Source of the DNA: JASLDZ01 sp965199975 | Lineage (GTDB): Bacteria > Pseudomonadota > Alphaproteobacteria > Caulobacterales > Caulobacteraceae | Length of the DNA: 64,000 nucleotides | Assembly (NCBI GenBank): GCA_965199975.1 | Contig: OZ241340.1 | Location: 1,674,001-1,738,000, forward strand | Direction: 5' to 3' | In this document: piece by piece, positions 7,037 to 14,089 of the stretch | Numbering within the stretch: the first letter of the stretch is position 1 | How the letters are laid out: each line of letters begins with the position of its first letter | Notes under the pieces: model-generated | What the model saw: only the letters and a program-made list of their open reading frames with translations | The model's database searches: none | What the model was told of the DNA's origin: nothing | Position numbers and translations under genes: made by a program

Positions 7037-7777
7037 ATGTTCGACCTCACTGGGCGCACCGCGCTCGTCACCGGCGCTTCGGGCGGGATCGGCGGCGCGG
7101 TCGCGCGCGGCCTGGTGCAGGCCGGCGCCAGAGTGGTGCTGTCCGGCACGCGAGAGCCCGCGCTGCGCCAGCTGCAGGCCGAGCTCGGCGAGGACAAGGC
7201 CGCGGTGGTGACGGCCGACTTGTCCGACGCCGCCTCGGTCGACGGCCTGGTCGGGCGCGCCGAGGCCGAGGCGGGGGACATCCACATCCTGGTGGCCAAC
7301 GCCGGCGTCACCCGCGATGGGCTTCTCCTGCGCATGAAGGACGCCGACTGGGAGCACGTGCTCAAGGTCAACCTGGAGAGCTATTTCCGCCTGTCGCGCG
7401 CAGCGGTGAAAGGCATGTTCAAGCGCCGATCGGGCCGGATCATCGCCATCACTTCCGTCGTGGGCGTCACCGGCAACGCGGGGCAGGCGAACTACGCGGC
7501 CTCGAAAGCGGGGATGATCGGCTTCTCCAAGTCGCTGGCGCAGGAAGTGGGCTCGCGCGGGATCACGGTGAACTGCATCGCGCCAGGCTTCATCGCCTCG
7601 CCCATGACCGACGCGCTGAACGAGGCGCAGCGCAGCGCCATCCTCGGCCGCATCCCCGCCCAGCGCCTGGGCGCGGGCGCCGAGATCGCCGCGGCGTGCG
7701 TGTACCTCGCGAGCGAGGAGGCGGCCTACGTCACTGGCCAGACGCTGCACGTGAACGGCGGCATGGCGATGGTGTGA
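7037..7777 (+). CDS. fabG: 3-oxoacyl-ACP reductase
   Basis: 246 aa short-chain dehydrogenase. TGASGGIG (12-19) binds NADPH, NAG is at 88-90, and the catalytic set is Ser140, Tyr153 and Lys157 (YAASK). It reduces beta-ketoacyl-ACP in fatty-acid elongation. The position between fabD and acpP/fabF makes FabG far more likely than another SDR. It ends in the usual GQTLHVNGGM region. Confidence 0.96.
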   Translation: MFDLTGRTALVTGASGGIGGAVARGLVQAGARVVLSGTREPALRQLQAELGEDKAAVVTADLSDAASVDGLVGRAEAEAGDIHILVANAGVTRDGLLLRMKDADWEHVLKVNLESYFRLSRAAVKGMFKRRSGRIIAITSVVGVTGNAGQANYAASKAGMIGFSKSLAQEVGSRGITVNCIAPGFIASPMTDALNEAQRSAILGRIPAQRLGAGAEIAAACVYLASEEAAYVTGQTLHVNGGMAMV

Positions 7778-7784
7778 GGGCTCC

Positions 7785-7811
7785 GCGAAGCAGGACGAAC
7801 CCCCGCTTCGC
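7785..7811. terminator. short hairpin between convergent fabG and DUF3829 genes
   Basis: GCGAAGC (7785-7791) and GCTTCGC (7805-7811) can pair in the 54-bp gap between the two convergent stop codons. There is no T-run. It may serve as an end signal for either transcript. Confidence 0.35.
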
Positions 7812-7831
7812 CGATCCAGGTCGGCCGCGGC

Positions 7832-8779
7832 TCAGTTCATGACGGCGGCGTTGGCGTCGCCGATCGCCGAGTTGAGCGTGCTGATCATCGCATTGTAGGC
7901 GTCCAGCCCTCCGCCGGCCTTCAGGTCTCGATAGTGACCGAGCATCTCGTCCAGCTCGTCGGATGCGCGGCCGAAGGTGTCGACGCGGAAGTCGGCGATC
8001 CCGACCGAGCCTGAGGCGGCGCCTCCGCTCTTGGCCTTCGCCTTGATGACCTGGGCGTGCTGGTCGGCCAACGTCTTCTGCAGGTCCACGGCGCGGAGGT
8101 CGGCTTGCGCGATCTTCTGCGGATCGTGCAACGAGGCCTCGCTGTTGAAACCGCTGGCGAGCACACGCGCCTGCGATATGGCGAGCTTGGTGTCATAGCC
8201 CAGCAAGTCGCCCGACGTCTTGAGACGGTTCAGTTCGGCCGCTTCGCGCTGGTCTCGCGCCTTGTCGAGCGCAGCCTCCAGAACGTCCCCTTCGGCCATG
8301 GCCTTATGGAATTCGCTCACGAGGACCGGATCCTCGCGCCGGCCACGGGCCAGGCCGTCGTCTCGCCAAGCCTTGCTCGTGTAGTAGCTGTTGAGTTCGG
8401 TCGCGTGCGCCATGACCTTGTCGAGATCGGGGATGAAGCGGTTCGCGGCGGCGTCGACATCGCCCAGGCCCGCCGCGGGCATGGCGTGGGCGGCCTTGAG
8501 CTCCGATCGCGCCTCGTCCAGCCTGCCGTTGCTCAGGATGACGTATTCCGGCTCCGGCTTGGGATCCATGATGTGACCGCGCTCATAGTTCTCCAGCGCG
8601 GCGCGCAGCCCGTACGTGCCGATGACGACGTTGTAGCCCTTCGTGTAGGCGTTGAGCTTGGCCTGAGCGGAACGGCCGCCGCTGAGCGCGTCGGAAACGC
8701 CGCCGCTGCGCCCGCAGCCGGTCGTGGCGACAAGCGCCGCGGCCGCCGCCATCGTCAGAAAGCCCTTGGTCGATCGCAT
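7832..8779 (-). CDS. DUF3829-like lipoprotein
   Basis: 315 aa. ATG 8779 begins MRSTKGFLTM, then a hydrophobic core and a lipobox ending in Cys22 (LVATTGC). The longer frame to 8995 would bury this signal. The remainder is almost all helical, with many Ala, Leu, Lys and Glu, beginning AKLNAYTKGYNVVIGTY, which resembles DUF3829/YiiG-type lipoproteins (family assignment from pattern only). Function unknown. It converges with fabG and diverges from acpP. Confidence 0.7.
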   Translation of the reverse strand: MRSTKGFLTMAAAAALVATTGCGRSGGVSDALSGGRSAQAKLNAYTKGYNVVIGTYGLRAALENYERGHIMDPKPEPEYVILSNGRLDEARSELKAAHAMPAAGLGDVDAAANRFIPDLDKVMAHATELNSYYTSKAWRDDGLARGRREDPVLVSEFHKAMAEGDVLEAALDKARDQREAAELNRLKTSGDLLGYDTKLAISQARVLASGFNSEASLHDPQKIAQADLRAVDLQKTLADQHAQVIKAKAKSGGAASGSVGIADFRVDTFGRASDELDEMLGHYRDLKAGGGLDAYNAMISTLNSAIGDANAAVMN

Positions 8780-9116
8780 CTCGATCCCCTGATCCCGCCT
8801 GGTTGGGTCAGCGGCCAAGCTGGTTTTAGGTTGCCTCGGCGGGGGCGTCGAAGTGCGTCCCGGCCGAGGGTCGCGCCTCATTGCCATGATCCTCCGCTTT
8901 CGGGGCGGGGGGGAACAGGGCGGCTTGCGCAGCGTCGGCGAAGCGTTCCGGCCGCTCCGCTCGCTTGGCGCCGTCAAATCAGGTGTGCTAGCCACACGTC
9001 ACACCGGCGCGACCGCGTGCACCCATTCCGATGCGCCCGGGCGTTCAGTCCCGAGCCCGTCCACCACCCACATCGCCCGTACGGCGATCGTGCAAGAACG
9101 ATAGGGACTTGAACCC
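8780..9116. other. divergent regulatory gap upstream of acpP
   Basis: No gene is visible in this 337-bp gap. It holds the acpP promoter described separately and a GC-rich stretch next to the lipoprotein start. No convincing promoter was seen for the leftward gene. Confidence 0.6.
8965..8992 (+). promoter_or_regulatory. acpP promoter (sigma73-like)
   Basis: TTGGCG (8965-8970) and GCTAGC (8987-8992) are 16 bp apart and fit the Caulobacter housekeeping consensus (TTGaCgS, then GCtANAWC). Transcription would start near 9000, giving a leader of about 115 nt before acpP. Confidence 0.5.
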
Positions 9117-9356
9117 ATGGCCGACGTCCTCGAGCGCGTGCGCAAGATCGTCATCGAACACCTCGACGCCGACCCCGAGAAGGTGACCGAGAAGGCGTCG
9201 TTCATCGACGACCTGGGCGCCGACAGCCTCGACAACGTCGAGCTGGTGATGGCCTTCGAGGAGGAGTTCGACATCGAGATCCCCGACGACGCGGCTGAGC
9301 ACATCCAGACCGTGGGCGATGCGGTGAAGTTCATCCAGGAGCGCACGGGCTCCTGA
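9117..9356 (+). CDS. acpP: acyl carrier protein
   Basis: 79 aa, strongly acidic. The phosphopantetheine attachment Ser37 lies in LGADSLDNVE. It carries the growing acyl chain for FabD, FabG and FabF, which flank it. Length and composition are standard. The gene has its own promoter and is separated from fabF by 165 nt containing a hairpin, consistent with its need for higher expression. Confidence 0.98.
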   Translation: MADVLERVRKIVIEHLDADPEKVTEKASFIDDLGADSLDNVELVMAFEEEFDIEIPDDAAEHIQTVGDAVKFIQERTGS

Positions 9357-9392
9357 GCCCGCGGCCGCGCCGAACCGCGGCCCGATCCGATC

Positions 9393-9410
9393 CCCGGCGG
9401 TGACGCCGGG
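9393..9410 (+). terminator. hairpin between acpP and fabF
   Basis: CCCGGCG-GTGA-CGCCGGG is a perfect 7-bp stem located 37 nt after the acpP stop. No T-run follows. It could protect the acpP mRNA 3' end or partly stop transcription before fabF. The rest of the 9357-9521 gap holds no gene. Confidence 0.4.
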
Positions 9411-9521
9411 TCCGCGCCGCCTCCGGCCCGCCGCCGGGGGCGGCGCTTCCGTAGGCGCCGGGCGCGGGTGTAATGTCCGCTCCGCTCGCGGCCGACTCGC
9501 GGCGGAGGAAGTGTCCCCAGC

Positions 9522-10802
9522 ATGCGTCGCGTCGTCGTCACCGGGATGGGGCTGATCTCGCCGCTGGCCGCCGGCGTCGAGGCCAGCTGGCGCAAGATCT
9601 TGGCCGGCCAGTCGGGCGCCGGCCGCATCACCGCCTTCGATCCCACCGGCTACGGCTGCGAAGTGGCCTTCGAGGTGCCGCGCGTCGACGGTCGCGGAGG
9701 CGGCTCGGCCGACGATCCGGACAGCTTCGACCCCGACAGGGCGATGAGCCCGCGCGAGCAGCGCCGCGTCGACGACTTCATCCTCTACGCCGTCGCCGCC
9801 GCCGACGAGGCGGTGAAGGACGCCGGCTGGACGCCCGAGGACGAGGAGGAGCGCTGTCGCACCGGCGTGATCATCGGTTCCGGCATCGGCGGCCTCAACA
9901 CCATCGCGCAGACCACGCTGGAGCTGGAGGCCAAGGGTCCTCGCCGGGTGAGCCCCTTCTTCATCCCCTCCTCGCTGATCAACCTGGCCTCGGGGCACGT
10001 CTCCATCCGCTACGGCTTCAAGGGGCCCAACCACGCGGTGGTCACCGCCTGCGCCACCGGCGCGCACGCCATCGGCGACGCCATGCGCATGATCCGCTAC
10101 GGCGACGCCGACGTGATGGTGGCCGGCGGCGCGGAGGGGGCTGTGTGCAAGCTCGGCATCGCCGGCTTCGTGGCCTGCCGCGCCATGGCCACAGGCTTCA
10201 ACGACCGCCCCACCGAGGCCAGCCGCCCCTACGACCGTGACCGCGACGGCTTCGTCATGGGCGAGGGCGCGGGCGTGCTGGTGCTGGAGGAATACGAGCA
10301 CGCCAAGGCTCGCGGCGCCAAGATCTACGGCGAGGTGAAGGGCTACGGCCTCTCGGGCGACGCCTACCACATCACCGCCCCGGCCGAGGACGGCGACGGC
10401 GGCTACCGCGCCATGCAGGCGGCCTTGAAGGACGCGGGGCTGGGCCCGGGCGACATACAGTACATCAATGCCCACGGCACCTCGACCATGGCCGACGGCA
10501 TCGAGCTGGGCGCGGTGGAGCGCCTCCTGGGCGACGCGGCGTCCGGCGTGGCCATGTCGTCCACCAAGTCGATGACGGGCCATCTCCTGGGCGCGGCCGG
10601 GGCCATCGAGGCGATCTTCACCCTCCTGGCCATCCGCGACCAGACCGCGCCGCCGACCATCAACCTGCACAATCCCGACGTGGAGACGGCGATGGACCTC
10701 GTGCCGCTCACGGCGAAACCGATGCGCATCGACGCGGCGGTCTCCAACAGCTTCGGCTTCGGGGGCACCAACGCCTCGGTGGTCTTCACCAGGCTGGACT
10801 GA
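9522..10802 (+). CDS. fabF: 3-oxoacyl-ACP synthase II
   Basis: 426 aa condensing enzyme. The catalytic triad is visible: Cys177 in VVTACATGAH, His318 in INAHGTST and His354 in MTGHLLGAAG. It elongates acyl-ACP with malonyl-ACP. An insertion rich in Gly/Asp near 56-68 and an acidic stretch near 106-111 make it slightly longer than E. coli FabF (413 aa). mltG follows 7 nt after its stop. Confidence 0.97.
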   Translation: MRRVVVTGMGLISPLAAGVEASWRKILAGQSGAGRITAFDPTGYGCEVAFEVPRVDGRGGGSADDPDSFDPDRAMSPREQRRVDDFILYAVAAADEAVKDAGWTPEDEEERCRTGVIIGSGIGGLNTIAQTTLELEAKGPRRVSPFFIPSSLINLASGHVSIRYGFKGPNHAVVTACATGAHAIGDAMRMIRYGDADVMVAGGAEGAVCKLGIAGFVACRAMATGFNDRPTEASRPYDRDRDGFVMGEGAGVLVLEEYEHAKARGAKIYGEVKGYGLSGDAYHITAPAEDGDGGYRAMQAALKDAGLGPGDIQYINAHGTSTMADGIELGAVERLLGDAASGVAMSSTKSMTGHLLGAAGAIEAIFTLLAIRDQTAPPTINLHNPDVETAMDLVPLTAKPMRIDAAVSNSFGFGGTNASVVFTRLD

Positions 10803-10809
10803 GGCGCCC

Positions 10810-11910
10810 ATGAGCCGTCGACGTGGCTTCTTCGCCGGCTTCACGGGCGCGGTGCTCACCTTCGTGGTGTTGGCGCTCCTGGCGCTGGTCGCCTCGCTGG
10901 CGGTGATGCACGCGCCCGGGCCGCGCGGCGGCGGCGATCCTCGCGGGACCGACGTGGTGCTGCGCAAGGGCGCCGGCCTGCAGGAGATCGCCGCCACTCT
11001 GGAGCGGGCGCACGTGGTCGGCTCCGCACCGATCTTCAGCGCGGCCGCCAAGCTCACCGGCGTGGCGCGGCGGCTGAAGCCCGGCGAGTACCTGTTTCCG
11101 CCGCGCGCCTCGCTCTCGGCCGTGCTGGCGCGCATCCGCGCCGGCGACATCGTGCACCACCGCATCACCATCCCGGAAGGCTGGTCGAGCCAGCAAGTGA
11201 TGGACGTGCTGCGCGCCTCCACCCTCCTCACCGGCGACGCGCCCACGCCGCCGGAGGGCGCCATCCTGCCCGAGACCTACGACATCGTGCGCGGCGAGAG
11301 CCGCTCGGCGGTGCTGGGCCGCATGATGGACGCGCGCGAACACGTGCTGGCCGACCTGTGGAGCCACCACCGCGCCGGCCTGCCCTTCACCGGGGCGGAG
11401 CAGGCGGTGGTGCTGGCCTCCATCGTCGAGAAGGAGACGGCGCTGCCGGCCGAGCGGCCGCGCGTGGCGGCCGTCTACGTCAACCGGCTGCAGCAGGGCA
11501 TGCCGCTGCAGGCCGATCCCACGGTGATCTACGGCCTGACCCATGGGGCGGCGCCGCTCGGTCGACCGCTGACCGCCAACGACCTCCTCATGGAGGGGCC
11601 CTACAACACCTACCTGCATCCCGGCCTGCCGCCGACCGCCATCGGCAACCCCGGCCGCGCCAGCCTGGCCGCGGTGATGGACCCGCCGGTGACGCAGGAA
11701 CTGTACTTCGTCGCCAGCGGCGGCGGGGGCCCGTCGCAGTTCTCCACCACGCTGGAGCAGCACAACGCCAACGTCGCCAAGCTGCGCGCCTACGAGAAGG
11801 CGCACCCGCAGACCACCACCACCCGCAGCGTCACCACCGTGACGACCACCGCACCTGCGCCCCCCGCACCTGCGCCCCCCGCGGGGGCTATGCCGCGCGA
11901 GCATCGCTGA
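10810..11910 (+). CDS. mltG: endolytic murein transglycosylase MltG
   Basis: 366 aa inner-membrane protein. One N-terminal membrane helix (about 8-34) is followed by a LysM-like part and the YceG/MltG catalytic domain. The catalytic Glu207 is in ASIVEKET, and the QADPTVIYGL motif lies further on. It cuts nascent glycan strands and sets their length. The last 30 residues are a Thr/Pro/Ala tail after the domain, encoded partly by an exact 15-bp tandem repeat. The stop overlaps the yicC start (TGATG). Confidence 0.95.
   Translation: MSRRRGFFAGFTGAVLTFVVLALLALVASLAVMHAPGPRGGGDPRGTDVVLRKGAGLQEIAATLERAHVVGSAPIFSAAAKLTGVARRLKPGEYLFPPRASLSAVLARIRAGDIVHHRITIPEGWSSQQVMDVLRASTLLTGDAPTPPEGAILPETYDIVRGESRSAVLGRMMDAREHVLADLWSHHRAGLPFTGAEQAVVLASIVEKETALPAERPRVAAVYVNRLQQGMPLQADPTVIYGLTHGAAPLGRPLTANDLLMEGPYNTYLHPGLPPTAIGNPGRASLAAVMDPPVTQELYFVASGGGGPSQFSTTLEQHNANVAKLRAYEKAHPQTTTTRSVTTVTTTAPAPPAPAPPAGAMPREHR
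11851..11880 (+). repeat. 15-bp tandem duplication in the mltG tail
   Basis: The 15-mer GCACCTGCGCCCCCC occurs twice with no spacer and encodes two APAPP units in the disordered end of MltG. It keeps the reading frame and could vary in copy number by slippage. Confidence 0.85.
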
Positions 11911-12794
11911 TGGCGCTCACCGGCATGACCGGCTTCGGCCGGGCCGAGGGCGCGCAGGGCCTGTGGTCGTGGGTGGCCGAGGCGCGCAGCGTCAACGGGC
12001 GCACGCTGGAGGTGCGCGCCCGCATGCCGGCGGGCTTCGACGCGCTGGAGCGCACCGCCCGCGAACTGGCGCAGGCGCGCTTCGCCCGCGGCCAGGTGAA
12101 CGTCTCGCTCCAGGCGCGGCGCACCGAGGCTGCAGCCCGCGTGCAGATCGACACCGAGGCGCTGGAGCGCATCCTGGCCCTAGGCGAGCCTTTCGTAGCC
12201 AGCGGTCGCGCCGCCCCACCGCGGTTCGACGGCCTGCTCGCCCTGCGCGGCGTGATGCAGGCGGTGGAGGCGGAAGACGCGCCCGAGGTCCGTCCCGAGC
12301 TGGAGGCGTCCATGGCCGCCACCCTGACGCAGGCGTTCGACGCCCTGGCGCAGGCGCGGGCGGGGGAGGGCGCCGCGCTCGCCCCCGTGCTGGCCGGCGC
12401 GGTCGCGCGCATCGCGGCGCTGGCCACCCAGGCGCGGGCCGAAGCGGACGAGCAGGCGCCGGCGCTGCAGGCCCGCTACGGCGCGCGCCTGCAGGAGCTG
12501 CTCGCCGACACCGCCGCCCCGACGGAGCGCATCGTGCAGGAGGCCGCCGCGCTGGCGCTCAAGGCCGACGTGCGCGAGGAGCTCGACCGGCTGGACGCCC
12601 ACGTCGCCCAGGGCCGCGCCCTCCTGGCCGACGCCGCGCCGGCCGGGCGCCGGCTCGACTTCCTGAGCCAGGAGTTCATGCGCGAGGCCAACACCTTGTG
12701 CTCCAAGTCGGCCTCCATCGCCCTGACGCGCACGGGGCTCGATCTCAAGGCCGCCATCGAGCAGCTCCGCGAGCAGGTGCAGAATGTCGAGTGA
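11910..12794 (+). CDS. yicC: YicC/YloC family endoribonuclease
   Basis: 294 aa. MTGFGRAEG near the N-terminus and SVNGRTLEVRARMP are the family signature. The C-terminal DUF1732 part carries LDFLSQEFMREANTLCSKS, a conserved acidic/His-poor motif. E. coli YicC acts as an endoribonuclease on small RNAs; the substrate here is unknown. The start codon shares one base with the mltG stop. Its last 11 nt overlap gmk, so the three genes form one tight operon. Confidence 0.93.
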   Translation: MALTGMTGFGRAEGAQGLWSWVAEARSVNGRTLEVRARMPAGFDALERTARELAQARFARGQVNVSLQARRTEAAARVQIDTEALERILALGEPFVASGRAAPPRFDGLLALRGVMQAVEAEDAPEVRPELEASMAATLTQAFDALAQARAGEGAALAPVLAGAVARIAALATQARAEADEQAPALQARYGARLQELLADTAAPTERIVQEAAALALKADVREELDRLDAHVAQGRALLADAAPAGRRLDFLSQEFMREANTLCSKSASIALTRTGLDLKAAIEQLREQVQNVE

Positions 12795-13440
12795 GCCGGC
12801 CGCGCAGGCGCAGCGGCTGCGCCGGGGGCTGATGCTGATCGTCTCCTCGCCGTCCGGGGCGGGAAAGACCTCGCTGTCGCGACGCCTGGTGGCCGACCAC
12901 GCCGAGCTCGACCTCTCCATCTCCCACACCACCCGCGATCCGCGGCCGGGGGAGCGCGCCGGGCGCGAGTACCACTTCGTCGACCACGCGGCTTTCGACG
13001 CCCTGATCGCGGACGACGCCTTCCTGGAGTGGGCGCCGGTGCACGACCACCGCTACGGCTCGCCGCGCGCGCCGGTGATGGCGGCGCTGGAGGCCGGGCG
13101 CGACGTCTTGTTCGACATCGACTGGCAGGGCGCCAACGCCATCGCCGCGCGTGCGCCGGGCGATGTGGTGCGCGTCTTCATCCTGCCGCCCACCATGGCC
13201 GACCTGCGCCGCCGGCTCACCGCCCGCGCCCAAGACTCCGACGAGGTGATCCGCCGCCGCTTGGATCGCGCCGCGGGCGAGATCGCGCACTGGGGCGAGG
13301 CCGACTACGTCATCGTCAACGACGACTTCGACCGCGCCTACGCCGACCTCGCCCACATCTACCGCGCCGAGCGCCTGCGCCGCGGCCGCCAGCCGTGGCT
13401 GACCGGCTTCGTGGGCGCGCTGGTCGCCGAGCCGGCCTGA
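12784..13440 (+). CDS. gmk: guanylate kinase
   Basis: 218 aa. The P-loop SSPSGAGKTSLSRRL lies at about 21-35, the GMP-binding SHTTRDPRPGERAGREYHF at about 52-70, and FDIDWQGA at about 111-118. It makes GDP from GMP and ATP. Cytosolic. It overlaps the end of yicC by 11 nt; the yicC-gmk pairing is widespread in Alphaproteobacteria. Confidence 0.97.
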   Translation: MSSEPAAQAQRLRRGLMLIVSSPSGAGKTSLSRRLVADHAELDLSISHTTRDPRPGERAGREYHFVDHAAFDALIADDAFLEWAPVHDHRYGSPRAPVMAALEAGRDVLFDIDWQGANAIAARAPGDVVRVFILPPTMADLRRRLTARAQDSDEVIRRRLDRAAGEIAHWGEADYVIVNDDFDRAYADLAHIYRAERLRRGRQPWLTGFVGALVAEPA

Positions 13441-13459
13441 CCCCGAGGACGCGTTCGTC

Positions 13460-13930
13460 ATGGCCGATCCCCGCCCGCCGCCGCCGCCCTTCAACGCCCA
13501 GAGCGCCGCGCAGAAAGTGCGCGCCGCTGAGGACGCCTGGAACGCGCGCGATCCGCAGCGCTGCGCCGGCGCCTATTCGCCCGACAGCCGCTGGCGCAAC
13601 CGTGCGGAGTTCTTCTCCGGTCGCGCAGCCATCATCGATTTCCTCACCCGCAAGTGGGCGCGCGAGGCGGAGTATCGCCTCATCAAGGAGGTGTGGGCCT
13701 TCGACGGCGACCGCATCGCCGTGCGCTTCGCCTACGAGAGCCGCGATGCGGACGGGCGCTGGTGGCGCTCCTACGGCAACGAGCAGTGGGAGTTCGACGC
13801 CAAGGGGTACATGTGCGTGCGCCAGGCCTCCATCAACGACGTGGCGATCGCCGAGGCCGACCGGCTGTTCCGCTGGCCCCTGGGCCCGCGCCCTGCCGAC
13901 CACCCGGGCCTGAGCGATCTGGGACTGTGA
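13460..13930 (+). CDS. DUF1348 (NTF2-like) protein
   Basis: 156 aa. A cone-shaped NTF2-like fold is suggested by AAEDAWNARDPQRCAGAYS, FFSGRAAIIDFLTRKW and the dense aromatic strands RWWRSYGNEQWEFD. These are typical of DUF1348 (SnoaL-like) proteins. No catalytic assignment is known for the family. It begins 19 nt after gmk and may be read through from it. The REP-like element at 13964 follows its stop closely. Confidence 0.85.
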   Translation: MADPRPPPPPFNAQSAAQKVRAAEDAWNARDPQRCAGAYSPDSRWRNRAEFFSGRAAIIDFLTRKWAREAEYRLIKEVWAFDGDRIAVRFAYESRDADGRWWRSYGNEQWEFDAKGYMCVRQASINDVAIAEADRLFRWPLGPRPADHPGLSDLGL

Positions 13931-13963
13931 CGTTGCGCAAGCGTGTCTCCTCCCGACCTGCCT

Positions 13964-14053
13964 TCCTCGGCCTTGCGCCGAGGACCCAGGTCTTCGCGAA
14001 CGCGGCGCCGTAGGCGTGGGCGTCACGCTGGGTCCTCGGCACAGGGCCGAGGA
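13964..14053. repeat. REP-like doublet, TCCTCGGC family
   Basis: Two stem-loops share the same 8-bp stem: TCCTCGGC-CTTGC-GCCGAGGA (13964-13984) and TCCTCGGC-ACAGG-GCCGAGGA (14033-14053). The inner arms also pair with each other over 13 bp (GCCGAGGACCCAG with CTGGGTCCTCGGC). A single copy of the same stem is at 39346-39366. This is the form of a bacterial interspersed REP pair. Confidence 0.85.
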
Positions 14054-14089
14054 TGGGGAGCGGGACCGGTCCGACGAGATGGCGCTCCG

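Noticed and set aside
5539..7371. 610-codon minus-strand frame across fabD and fabG
   Set aside because: Antisense to genes with complete catalytic motifs; the product is His/Arg/Ala-rich and matches nothing.
9045..11264. 739-codon minus-strand frame across acpP, fabF and mltG
   Set aside because: Shadow of high-GC third-position bias; no domain, and the plus-strand genes are certain.
13943..14089. Upstream start for the TonB-dependent receptor
   Set aside because: The frame is open but translates the REP doublet into Arg-rich sequence and gives no signal peptide.
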